From Solibacillus silvestris_B (lineage in GTDB: Bacteria; Bacillota; Bacilli; Bacillales_A; Planococcaceae), in NCBI RefSeq assembly GCF_051967575.1, contig NZ_JBQCJW010000002.1, positions 62,001 through 126,000 of the forward strand: a DNA stretch of 64,000 nucleotides, in the 5' to 3' direction. The first letter of the stretch is position 1; every line of letters starts with the position of its first letter. Below, one piece after another: positions 50,885 to 58,623 of the stretch. The position numbers and the translations under genes are program-made. Under the pieces are notes generated by a model. That model searched no databases. It had not been told where the DNA came from and saw only the letters and a list, made by a program, of their open reading frames with translations.

Positions 50885-51906
50885 TCGCTTTTTTAATACG
50901 CTTTACTATACTTTCATTTTTGTTTATATCATTTACATTTAATGTGCTCGTCTTGTTGTATGGGGAGCCGCGCGAGGAAACTTGGCGCTTTTTAATCGAC
51001 AATCGGGACTTTGATATGCCGTTGGCGGCGGTATTCATCATTGTTGCAGGGTGCTTCAGCCTATTGATCGCTTTATGGATGTCTGTGGCAGTGAAATTAA
51101 AGGAAAATCAGACGACCCGCATCGTCAAAAAAATTGCGGAGCCTGATTTTGCGCAGAAATTAAAGAAAGCAAATGGTTCATTAAAAAAAGCATTGCGGGA
51201 TGCGAACGAATTGATTGAAACACAGCGTGCGTCCTTGCAGCGACTTTCAAGCGAAAAAGTCGAAACGAATGATGCCATTGTACAGGAGCGCCTCCTTGCT
51301 GAACGTCAGCGTCTTGCAAGGGAGCTGCATGATTCTGTTTCGCAGCAGCTTTTCGCAGCCTCTATGCTGTTGTCTGCGCTTACCGAGCAGGAACAAGAAG
51401 CGCTCGCACAAAAGCAGCTGGTACAAGTCGAGAAAATCGTCCAGCAAGCCCAGCTCGAAATGCGTGCACTGCTGCTGCATCTGCGCCCGATTGCTTTGCA
51501 CAATAAAAGCTTGTCGGAAGGTTTGGAGGATTTAATCGTGGAATTGCAGGAAAAAGTGTATTTCAATATCGATTACCAAATTGAAGATATGGAGCTGTCC
51601 AAAGCCGAGGAAGATCATTTATTCCGCATTGCCCAAGAAGCTTTATCGAATACATTAAGACATGCAAAGGCGACAGAGGTGGAGCTTTTATTGATCGCGC
51701 GTGACCAATTGGCGATTTTACGCATTCAGGACAATGGATTAGGCTTTAATATAGATGGCGATAAAACATCATCATACGGCCTGCGAAATATTGCCGAACG
51801 GGCTGTCGAAATTGGCTGCACGTATAAAATCGTCTCAGTGCCAAATGAAGGAACGATTGTAGAAGTGAAAGTTCCGCTTGCAAAGGAGGGACAAACGGAT
51901 GATTAA
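50881..51906 (+). CDS. liaS: Sensor histidine kinase LiaS
   Basis: This 341-residue kinase has two membrane helices near the N-terminus (about 4-24 and 47-68) with a very short outer loop, the intramembrane-sensing type. Then follow a HAMP-like linker, the HisKA_3 His (RELHDSVSQQ, about residue 150), and an ATPase domain with QEALSNTLRHA, DNGLGFN and GTIVEVKV. Its start overlaps liaF and its end overlaps liaR, so the three are coupled. It responds to lipid II-binding antibiotics in B. subtilis. Confidence 0.92.
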   Translation: MIAFLIRFTILSFLFISFTFNVLVLLYGEPREETWRFLIDNRDFDMPLAAVFIIVAGCFSLLIALWMSVAVKLKENQTTRIVKKIAEPDFAQKLKKANGSLKKALRDANELIETQRASLQRLSSEKVETNDAIVQERLLAERQRLARELHDSVSQQLFAASMLLSALTEQEQEALAQKQLVQVEKIVQQAQLEMRALLLHLRPIALHNKSLSEGLEDLIVELQEKVYFNIDYQIEDMELSKAEEDHLFRIAQEALSNTLRHAKATEVELLLIARDQLAILRIQDNGLGFNIDGDKTSSYGLRNIAERAVEIGCTYKIVSVPNEGTIVEVKVPLAKEGQTDD

Positions 51907-52528
51907 AGTAGTCATTGCGGATGATCATGAAATGGTGCGCATCGGGGTTGCTGCCTATTTATCTGCACAGCCTGATATCGAAGTAATCGGAGAAGCGGCG
52001 AATGGTCAAGAAGCGATAGAAATAGTATTGACGCTAAAGCCCGATATTGTGCTGATGGATAATGTCATGCCGATCAAAACAGGGGCTGAGGCGACTGCCG
52101 AAATTTTAACAAAGTGGCCGCAAGCAAAAGTGATGATCGTGACGAGCTTTATCGATGATGATAAATTATATCCCGCACTTGAAGCAGGCGCGGTAAGCTA
52201 TTTACTGAAAACGAGCAACGCAAAGCAGATTGCCGAGGCAATCCGGAAAACGATGGCAGGCGAAACGGTGCTGGAGCCTGAAGCGACGACAAAAGTAATG
52301 GCTCGCATGCGCGGTACTGCCCCTGCCCTGCACGACCATTTAACAGACCGGGAAATGGAAGTATTATTATGCATGGCACGCGGTCTTGCGAATCAGGAAA
52401 TTGCCGAGGAGCTTTTTATCGCATTGAAGACGGTGAAAACCCATGTAAGCAATATTTTAAGCAAGCTCGAAGTTCAAGACCGCACACAGGCTGTCGTTTA
52501 TGCATTTCAAAATGGACTAGTAAAGTAA
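51899..52528 (+). CDS. liaR: Response regulator LiaR (NarL family)
   Basis: The protein is 209 residues from the ATG at 51899, eight bases after AGGAGGG; an upstream in-frame start at 51878 lies deeper in liaS. The receiver domain (about 1-120) has ADDH, the Asp in LMDNVMPIKTG, and the Lys in YLLKTS. The LuxR-type helix-turn-helix (about 145-205) has LTDREMEVLLCMARGLANQEIAEELFIALKTVKTHVSNIL (in parts). It activates liaIH. Confidence 0.93.
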   Translation: MIKVVIADDHEMVRIGVAAYLSAQPDIEVIGEAANGQEAIEIVLTLKPDIVLMDNVMPIKTGAEATAEILTKWPQAKVMIVTSFIDDDKLYPALEAGAVSYLLKTSNAKQIAEAIRKTMAGETVLEPEATTKVMARMRGTAPALHDHLTDREMEVLLCMARGLANQEIAEELFIALKTVKTHVSNILSKLEVQDRTQAVVYAFQNGLVK

Positions 52529-52540
52529 GGAGAACAAACA

Positions 52541-52852
52541 ATGACATATACGTATAAAAACTTTGCGCAAGACGGTACACTTACATTATTGAACCCGCTC
52601 TTTATACTCATCCTTATTTTCTCGGTATTATTCATTATCGTGTTGTTACGCTTTACAATCAATGCAAAAATACAGCTTTTTATTAGTGCATTCATTATTT
52701 TGCTTAGTGCGCAATTACTATTGATTACGGGCATTTTAGCGGATGAACTGAATTTGGCAGAATCATCGAAAAACTTTTACTTATTTATTGCAATCGTCAT
52801 CATCCAAATCTGCTTAACGGTTTTTGCGTTTGTAAAGGAAAAGAAGAAATAG
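52541..52852 (+). CDS. Three-helix membrane protein after liaR
   Basis: This 103-residue protein has three hydrophobic segments (about 20-38, 44-64, 80-97) and a basic C-terminus (KEKKK). TAAGGAG overlaps the liaR stop and gives the site; the ATG is 12 bases after liaR, so it is the last gene of the Lia operon. A terminator follows. I do not recognise the family. Its place suggests a role, or at least co-expression, in envelope stress. Confidence 0.65.
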   Translation: MTYTYKNFAQDGTLTLLNPLFILILIFSVLFIIVLLRFTINAKIQLFISAFIILLSAQLLLITGILADELNLAESSKNFYLFIAIVIIQICLTVFAFVKEKKK

Positions 52853-52857
52853 CAAAC

Positions 52858-52899
52858 GGCTCACGGACATGGATAACCCAAGCGTTCGTGAGCCTTTCT
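52858..52899. terminator. Terminator at the end of the Lia operon
   Basis: GGCTCACG pairs with CGTGAGCC and is followed by TTTCTATT. It is shared with the convergent gene ending at 52901. Confidence 0.8.
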
Positions 52900-52900
52900 A

Positions 52901-53332
52901 TTATTTTATATCACTTAATATCGCAAATAAGGATTGCTTAGCACCAAGCAATTGTTCATGTGCCTGCGCGCGCCTTTCCTTGCTCTCCGCTTCATAAAAT
53001 GCGTTTAATGCTTCATCGACTTGTTTATACGAATCGTAAAGGCTTGCACCATCTAATTTTTTATTCCCAAAAATATCGATGTACATGCTTAGCTGATATT
53101 GGAAGTTTTTTCCGTGCATCGTTAATACATGTTTATTATCATCAATCTGCACTTTATCGTTTAAAATATATGTTTGAAAGTCGACAAGATCAATATATGC
53201 TTTTTCAAGTTCTACCGCATATTGTGCATCCTTCTCATTCCCTTTACCCCAGTCCAGAAACTGGATGAATATTACTAAAAACAAAATAATCGTCAAATAA
53301 ATCGAAATGCCCTTCCATGATATAAACTTCAT
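52901..53332 (-). CDS. Membrane-anchored hypothetical protein
   Basis: This 143-residue protein has one N-terminal helix (about residues 8-28) and a hydrophilic, mainly helical outer domain with several Tyr and Asp residues. The basic residues before the helix suggest an N-in, C-out anchor. AGGAAAGAGC precedes the ATG. It lies 30 bases after the TPR-like gene and is probably cotranscribed with it. No motif is recognised. Confidence 0.6.
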   Translation of the reverse strand: MKFISWKGISIYLTIILFLVIFIQFLDWGKGNEKDAQYAVELEKAYIDLVDFQTYILNDKVQIDDNKHVLTMHGKNFQYQLSMYIDIFGNKKLDGASLYDSYKQVDEALNAFYEAESKERRAQAHEQLLGAKQSLFAILSDIK

Positions 53333-53361
53333 GCTCTTTCCTCCATCAATATTGCGCTTCT

Positions 53362-54063
53362 TTAATTGAAAAGATATTCTTTTAAATTTTCCAGTGTGGA
53401 ATCGATGCCATTACGTAATGACACCTGATCTCCGCGACAAGTTTCGCTTGCTTTTTCTATGGCGATCAATGCATTTCCCAAAAATGGTTCTTCCTGCAAA
53501 TCTTTGTAAAGCTGTGTCAAAACGAGCGCCTTATTCCAGTGCCATCGCGGATTTTCCGGATCCAGATCAATCGCACGTTCAATATAGGCCATCACCTCAA
53601 ATGGAGACCAATTGAAGCGGTTCATAGTCTGTCCCGCTATCCCGTAAAACAGCGCTTTGTTCGAATTATGCTTCACTGCCTCCATAAAGCAATGCACGCT
53701 TTCGTCATAATGATGCGCCATGAGGAACAAATGACCTTGTATGTAAAATGACTGGGCTTTCCGCTCATCACCGGCTGATCGCACATCATGCTCAAGCTGC
53801 CTTACCTTTGCCGCGAACTGCTGCTCATCTCTAATCGCACGAAGCTGCTCGACTTCATCATTTTCCGCATAACTTTCATTGGAGCGTTCAATGCTTTGCA
53901 AAATTTCCCTAGTCGGCTGCGGGAAATTATCATACTCATATTTTTGAAACAATTTTAAAAATTTTTCGGCTTGCTCATCTTCTCCGCTGCTTGCTTGGCG
54001 TTTCGCTTCCTCATAACACTTCAAAAATTGCCCATCGTAAAAATATTGCTCCATTTTTCGCAT
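53362..54063 (-). CDS. TPR-like helical-repeat protein
   Basis: The protein is 233 residues from the ATG at 54063, with GGAAGGTG five to six bases upstream; an earlier start at 54108 is less supported. Repeating helix pairs of the TPR type are visible in the second half (SVHCFMEAVKHNSNKALFYGIAGQTM, AIDLDPENPRWHWNKALVL in parts). There is no signal peptide or membrane helix, so it is cytoplasmic. Such proteins are scaffolds. It precedes the membrane-anchored hypothetical gene. Confidence 0.7.
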   Translation of the reverse strand: MRKMEQYFYDGQFLKCYEEAKRQASSGEDEQAEKFLKLFQKYEYDNFPQPTREILQSIERSNESYAENDEVEQLRAIRDEQQFAAKVRQLEHDVRSAGDERKAQSFYIQGHLFLMAHHYDESVHCFMEAVKHNSNKALFYGIAGQTMNRFNWSPFEVMAYIERAIDLDPENPRWHWNKALVLTQLYKDLQEEPFLGNALIAIEKASETCRGDQVSLRNGIDSTLENLKEYLFN

Positions 54064-54169
54064 AAAAACACCTTCCTTCATTTGCTGTCCTGCATCGAAT
54101 TTTTTCATATGAACTATGAAATTTATGTATAACGCCGTTTAGTAAAATACGATTTATTAATTTCCATTC

Positions 54170-54202
54170 AAAAAGGCATCCTAACGAAACGATTAGGATA
54201 CC
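54170..54202 (-). terminator. Terminator of the heme-oxygenase-like gene
   Basis: Minus-strand GGTATCCTAA pairs with TTAGGATGCC, followed by TTTTTG. Confidence 0.75.
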
Positions 54203-54212
54203 TCCTACATAA

Positions 54213-54536
54213 CTATTTTGAAATAGAGGCCGCTACTTCGGCTATGACAATTTGCGAACCTAGCATCGGTGAATCCCCTTGCTCAGCTTGCCCTTCCGAT
54301 GGACGTTTATGTGATTCTTTAAATGCATCGCTTTCACGCCATACTGCGAAACTTTCTTTTGAATCCCAGTACATTACAACACTCATTTCATCGTAATCTT
54401 CAAATTGAGTCGAAATTAATACTTCAACCTTATGGAAACCTTCAAACTGTTGCAATGGGCCTGGCTGCACAAATTTCGGCGCCATTTTTTCTGCAAAACC
54501 TTTTTTCACTTTAATACGGTTCGTTACTGTAATCAT
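54213..54536 (-). CDS. IsdG/HmoA-type heme-degrading monooxygenase
   Basis: This 107-residue ABM-fold protein has the IsdG-type triad in the expected places: Asn6 (TVTNRIKVKKGFAEKM), a Trp in MYWDSKESFAVW and a His in FKESHKRP. Such enzymes open heme to release iron. A weak Fur-like site (54580-54594) lies about 45 bases upstream of the start, consistent with iron control. It is monocistronic. Some ABM proteins are not heme enzymes, but the triad makes this likely. Confidence 0.75.
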   Translation of the reverse strand: MITVTNRIKVKKGFAEKMAPKFVQPGPLQQFEGFHKVEVLISTQFEDYDEMSVVMYWDSKESFAVWRESDAFKESHKRPSEGQAEQGDSPMLGSQIVIAEVAASISK

Positions 54537-54579
54537 TATCTCAACTCCTAAAATTTAACGTAAACTGCTTCACTATTTT

Positions 54580-54594
54580 ATTTAATCATTTTCA
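54580..54594. promoter_or_regulatory. Weak Fur-box-like site
   Basis: Minus-strand TGAAAAT-G-ATTAAAT matches the Fur 7-1-7 (TGATAATNATTATCA) at roughly ten or eleven of 14 positions, upstream of the heme-degrading enzyme. Confidence 0.3.
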
Positions 54595-54656
54595 GAACTG
54601 TTGCGCAATAATTCGCGCTATAATAAGGAGAATGAAAATATAAAGGAAGATAGCAT

Positions 54657-56099
54657 ATGAAGTTTTCTATTATCGCAACGAGCGATATTCATGGACATAC
54701 AGAGCGCTTTTCGCAGCTCGCTCAAATGATTGCCAAAAGACGGCCGGCACTGCTGATTGATAATGGCGATTTCCTGCAAGGGAGCCATTTAAGCTATTAC
54801 TACGACAATATCGTACATAAACAGCATCCTCAAATTGAACTTGCGAATATGCTCGGCTATGATGTTGCGATTTTTGGAAATCATGAATTTAATTATCCCC
54901 CCGAAAAAATTCAAGCAATGCGAAAAGCCTGCAAATTCCCATGGATTGCCGCAAATATTCCGGATTTTGCGCAAGGCTATTTTATAAAGGAGATTTGTGG
55001 ATTGCGAGTGGCTGTAGTAGGTGTAGTCACGCATTTTACGAAGATATGGGATGAAGGGAATACAACAAAGCAGCTACAATTCGAACAAGCTTTTGAATGT
55101 GCAAAAAACACGGTCAAGTATGTACGCGAAGCAGAAAAAGCCCAACTTGTAATTTTAAGCTATCATGGCGGCTTTGAACGTGATCTTCATACCGGACACC
55201 AAGTTGATGTCGAACAGGGAGAAAACGAAGGCTACCGCATGCTTACCGAAATTGAAGGCATCGATATTTTTATTACTGGGCATCAGCATTTGGAAATCGC
55301 GGCAAAGGTAAACGGGGTTTCTGTCGTACAGCCCGGTGCGAATGCGCATTGCTTTGCCCAAATTGATGTCGTCATTGAACATGGTGTCTTATCGCACGAA
55401 CCATCACTTGTTTTTATAGATTCAACAATCAAAACAATGGAGTTTCAGGAATTTGATGCATGGAAAAATGAAGTAATCGGAATAGCCGATGATGATTTTA
55501 CATATGGAGATTTTTTTGCGCCGCGCATAAAGACTACTGCTTATACACAGCTCCTTCACAATATGCAGCTACATTTTTCGGGTGCACAGATTTCCGTCGC
55601 AGAACTGCCCTATCATGCACAAGGAGGGTTGCCGGGCGTCATTACACGCGGTCAAGTGCTCCATAATATGCCGCGTCCAAATCGCTTGCTTGTCGTGGAG
55701 CTGACCGGCGCTGAAATTCGTAGAGCAATCGAGCAAAGTGCCGCGGTATTCGCTTACAATCAAGAGCTTGAAATCGATTTTAGCATGTCCGTTCTCTATC
55801 CGGAGCCCCAACCGTATATTTACGATTTATGGGGAGGGATTGATTATGAAATCGATTTGCTTAAACCGGTAGGGCAGCGTGTAACAAAACTGCTCTATGA
55901 AGGCTGTGCTGTTGAAGACGAGGCATCGTTTGAAGTGGCGGTGAATAGTTACCGGGCAACAGGTGCGCATCAGTTCCCCATGTTCAAAAAACAGGCCATC
56001 CGTGAAACAAAAAAATTCATGCCCGAATTAATGATGGAATATATTGAACAAAACAGCCCATTGAGCATTAAGTTGAAAAACACTTTTCAAATGAAATAA
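54657..56099 (+). CDS. Cytoplasmic 5'-nucleotidase-family metallophosphoesterase (YunD-like)
   Basis: This 480-residue protein has a metallophosphoesterase domain with DIHGH, DNGDFLQGS, GNHEFNY, SYHGGFE and GHQHLE, and a C-terminal 5'-nucleotidase domain (about 300-480) with the YFSG/N-type nucleotide binding region less clear. It lacks a signal peptide, unlike secreted UshA-type enzymes, so it acts inside the cell on nucleotides or related esters, as B. subtilis YunD. GGAAGATAGC precedes the ATG. It stands alone with a terminator after it. Confidence 0.88.
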   Translation: MKFSIIATSDIHGHTERFSQLAQMIAKRRPALLIDNGDFLQGSHLSYYYDNIVHKQHPQIELANMLGYDVAIFGNHEFNYPPEKIQAMRKACKFPWIAANIPDFAQGYFIKEICGLRVAVVGVVTHFTKIWDEGNTTKQLQFEQAFECAKNTVKYVREAEKAQLVILSYHGGFERDLHTGHQVDVEQGENEGYRMLTEIEGIDIFITGHQHLEIAAKVNGVSVVQPGANAHCFAQIDVVIEHGVLSHEPSLVFIDSTIKTMEFQEFDAWKNEVIGIADDDFTYGDFFAPRIKTTAYTQLLHNMQLHFSGAQISVAELPYHAQGGLPGVITRGQVLHNMPRPNRLLVVELTGAEIRRAIEQSAAVFAYNQELEIDFSMSVLYPEPQPYIYDLWGGIDYEIDLLKPVGQRVTKLLYEGCAVEDEASFEVAVNSYRATGAHQFPMFKKQAIRETKKFMPELMMEYIEQNSPLSIKLKNTFQMK

Positions 56100-56114
56100 C
56101 AGTTGTTTAAAAAT

Positions 56115-56148
56115 AGCGTATGTCATTTTCCTTGCAATGACATACGCT
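56115..56148. terminator. Bidirectional terminator
   Basis: AGCGTATGTCATT (56115-56127) pairs perfectly with AATGACATACGCT (56136-56148), between convergent genes. Confidence 0.85.
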
Positions 56149-56163
56149 CATTTTCAGTAATTT

Positions 56164-57381
56164 CTACCTTACAATTCCCCCATTTTCATCAAAAAATTCC
56201 AGACCGAAGCTAGTATTTCTTTGGGGAAGGTATACCGCTTCTATCACAGCTTTCCCCTCTTCGATTTGAAACTCGATTTCACTGCCATCATAATAGCTCA
56301 GCACCCCTTTCGTAATCGGATGCCCTTCTGTAAACGCCATAACAAAAATTGCTTGTCCATCGTTTCGAATATGGTAAATACCTTGAATCACTGGTGTATG
56401 ATGCAATATTTGCAAGTCCGAGAATCGATAAACATTATCCTCTCTCTGAAAACTCGCTAATACATGCGATTGCTGCTCTTCGATTAATGCAAAACGGCTA
56501 TTATCAAATGTTGCAGCTGTTATGAATCGGGCGTCATCGGTAAGCATACCGGCTTCTTTTATCGCCTTTAAACTCGACAATGATAATGCTGTTTCATCAT
56601 ATGCATAAAGATGAGGAAGCGGTTTAAAAAAGAACACCAATGTTGCAATTACGATAAATACATTTAATAAAGTGATCCATAGATGCTGTCGCTTAAATAT
56701 ATTTTTTAAGATGAAAAGAGTACAAAGCGCATACATGCATATAATGATAATTTGCAGCGTGTCATTCACTAGGAAAAAGTTCCTGTTTGCTGGCATCTGT
56801 TCATCTTGTGCTGATAAATATTCGGCTTGAACAAATGCTTTCAATACTGGAACTAACTCATGTAATTGCCGGAAACCCCTTGCTTCTGAAAAAGCTTTCG
56901 CCACTTCGGGAATACTTTGCGGCTCCAGCATATATTCGCGCATATAAAACAACAATGCCGCATAGGTAGCCCCTTGTTCCTCTGTCGCTTCAGGAATCGC
57001 ATATGCCGTATTGGCAGTGCCCTCGAAAGCTAATTGCAGCTTCCAATCACTCGTCCGCAAATATTCTATTCGTTCGACCGCTGTAATTTCACCGTCCTCT
57101 ATAATTTTCTGAAATTGAAGTTTTCTTTCCATCATTGCGATGACTGCGTCTTGACCTTTCATGCTATTTGCGGTGCTCGCTGACATATCGAAACCGGTAC
57201 CTTGCTCATTAATAATCAAAAAAACGAATAAGAAAATTGTTGCAGTCACTACTAATGTAATAGTTACAGGTAAAACTTTTTTTGGGCGATGCTGTGTTTT
57301 TTGGTGTATTTCCAACTTTTTTAAATGTGACAAACCATGTCCTTTATAAGATTCCTTCATCGCGTCTTTAATTGGATCCAT
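56164..57381 (-). CDS. Probable membrane anti-sigma factor
   Basis: The protein is about 405 residues from the ATG at 57381; two GTG codons just before are alternatives, and its start overlaps the end of the sigma gene. A hydrophilic N-terminus (about 1-35) is followed by one helix (about 38-58), a long outer domain, then two further helices (about 215-260) and a C-terminal domain (about 270-405) with beta-like segments. Position and layout mark it as the partner of the ECF sigma factor. I do not recognise a zinc anti-sigma motif (HxxxCxxC), so it is not of the RsiW/ZAS type. Confidence 0.65.
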   Translation of the reverse strand: MDPIKDAMKESYKGHGLSHLKKLEIHQKTQHRPKKVLPVTITLVVTATIFLFVFLIINEQGTGFDMSASTANSMKGQDAVIAMMERKLQFQKIIEDGEITAVERIEYLRTSDWKLQLAFEGTANTAYAIPEATEEQGATYAALLFYMREYMLEPQSIPEVAKAFSEARGFRQLHELVPVLKAFVQAEYLSAQDEQMPANRNFFLVNDTLQIIIICMYALCTLFILKNIFKRQHLWITLLNVFIVIATLVFFFKPLPHLYAYDETALSLSSLKAIKEAGMLTDDARFITAATFDNSRFALIEEQQSHVLASFQREDNVYRFSDLQILHHTPVIQGIYHIRNDGQAIFVMAFTEGHPITKGVLSYYDGSEIEFQIEEGKAVIEAVYLPQRNTSFGLEFFDENGGIVR

Positions 57382-57898
57382 GCAGTTCACCACCCTCCAT
57401 TAACTCCATGCCGAGCATTTGGCGTGCTCGACGTAATCTTGTTTTAACCGTATTGACTGGCAGTTTTAAAGCTCTCCCTACTTCCTGCAATGGTAATTCA
57501 GCAAAATGGAAGAGCACAATTACATCTTTATATTTTGTCGGTAATTCCTCAATTGCCGCCACTAATTGCTGACTTTCTGTTTTTTTTAGCAATTGGCTTT
57601 CGGGCGTATCAGCGGACATTAATAGTTTTTGAAAAAAGGTTGTAATATGTATTTTTTTATATTTCCAGCTCGTTATATAATTGTGGCTAATATTCACAGC
57701 AATTCGAAATAAAAATGTTTTTATTGAAGCGTCACCGCGAAATTTTGGCAGTGCTTCAAAATAGCGCAGAAACGTTTCCTGTGCCAAATCCTCAGCTGTT
57801 TGCCAGCTCCGCACATATGTATAGCATAGCTGTACAATATAATCACCATATAAATCCATTGCTTCTTCCAATTTTCTTTCTCGTTCTAGCTGATCCAT
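57368..57898 (-). CDS. ECF RNA polymerase sigma factor
   Basis: The protein is 176 residues from the ATG at 57898, six bases after AGGAGG. Region 2 holds LYGDYIVQLCYTYVRSWQTAEDLAQETFLRYFEALPKF (in parts) and TFLFRIAVNISHNYI; region 4 holds LPLQEVGRALKLPVNTVKTRLRRARQML. It overlaps its presumed anti-sigma gene. A TGAAAC-N16-TGTCTA sequence upstream fits autoregulation, and the divergent flotillin operon has a matching promoter. It may be the functional equivalent of SigW or SigM, but I cannot assign which. Confidence 0.85.
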   Translation of the reverse strand: MDQLERERKLEEAMDLYGDYIVQLCYTYVRSWQTAEDLAQETFLRYFEALPKFRGDASIKTFLFRIAVNISHNYITSWKYKKIHITTFFQKLLMSADTPESQLLKKTESQQLVAAIEELPTKYKDVIVLFHFAELPLQEVGRALKLPVNTVKTRLRRARQMLGMELMEGGELHGSN

Positions 57899-57926
57899 TT
57901 TGCACCTCCTTTTTATCACTATAAGT

Positions 57927-57954
57927 TAGACAAGTGAAATGATGAAAAGTTTCA
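57927..57954 (-). promoter_or_regulatory. ECF autoregulatory promoter (minus)
   Basis: Minus-strand TGAAAC (57949-57954), 16 bases, then TGTCTA (57927-57932), near the ECF consensus with T for the first C of CGTC. 29 bases before the sigma start. Confidence 0.65.
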
Positions 57955-58015
57955 AAATCCTTTTTATATTTTTTATAGCTTCTCATTCCAATTTAATTTT
58001 AAATTTTGTTTTTTC

Positions 58016-58043
58016 TGAAACTTTTTCCAGTTTCATCCGTATA
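58016..58043 (+). promoter_or_regulatory. ECF (SigW-type) promoter of the nfeD-flotillin operon
   Basis: TGAAAC (58016-58021), 16 bases, then CGTATA (58038-58043), a full match to SigW-type promoters. It ends 32 bases before the NfeD-like start. Confidence 0.75.
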
Positions 58044-58074
58044 ACTATTACAAAGAACTTAGGGAGGTGACAAC

Positions 58075-58605
58075 TTGTTTGGGTATTCCATTGAAACCGT
58101 TTATTTAACCGTCTTGATCGTTATTGGGTGCTGCACGATCCTCTACTTGTTTTTTGCGGATGTTGCGGATGTCTCCATCGATGGCCTTCCATTTTTGGAT
58201 CCAGCTGTTATCCTTTCTTTCATTACCTTCACTTCCGCAGCAGGATATGTTTTGGAACGATTTCTAAACTTGGCCAGCAGCATTATTTTTATTATTGCCC
58301 TCGTTTTATCCAGTATATTGACGCTGCTGCTTTATTATTTTTTGCTCGTTCCTCTCCGTTCAGCAGAAGTATCTCTTGCATATACAGATGAATCGCTTGA
58401 AGGACAGTCGGGAAAAGTTATTGTCCCGGTTCCCATTGACGGCTTCGGTGAAATCATTATTGAAACTGCTAATGGCATCATCTCAAAACGAGCAGCTAGT
58501 TTTCATCATGTTGAAATCCCATATGATACACAAATATTGATTATTGAGATGCGGAATGGTACAGCAATGGTGGCAATTTATGAAAAGGAAGAACTACAAC
58601 TTTAA
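58075..58605 (+). CDS. NfeD-family membrane protein (YuaF-like)
   Basis: This 176-residue protein starts with a TTG four bases after GGAGGTGA. Three membrane helices occupy about residues 8-28, 45-60 and 68-98; a soluble OB-fold (NfeD) domain follows (about residues 110-176, EGQSGKVIVPVPIDGFGEIIIE). NfeD proteins pair with flotillins. It lies 18 bases ahead of floT, as yuaF-floT in B. subtilis, where the operon is SigW-dependent. Confidence 0.88.
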   Translation: MFGYSIETVYLTVLIVIGCCTILYLFFADVADVSIDGLPFLDPAVILSFITFTSAAGYVLERFLNLASSIIFIIALVLSSILTLLLYYFLLVPLRSAEVSLAYTDESLEGQSGKVIVPVPIDGFGEIIIETANGIISKRAASFHHVEIPYDTQILIIEMRNGTAMVAIYEKEELQL

Positions 58606-58623
58606 AATAAGGAGGAAATTTTT

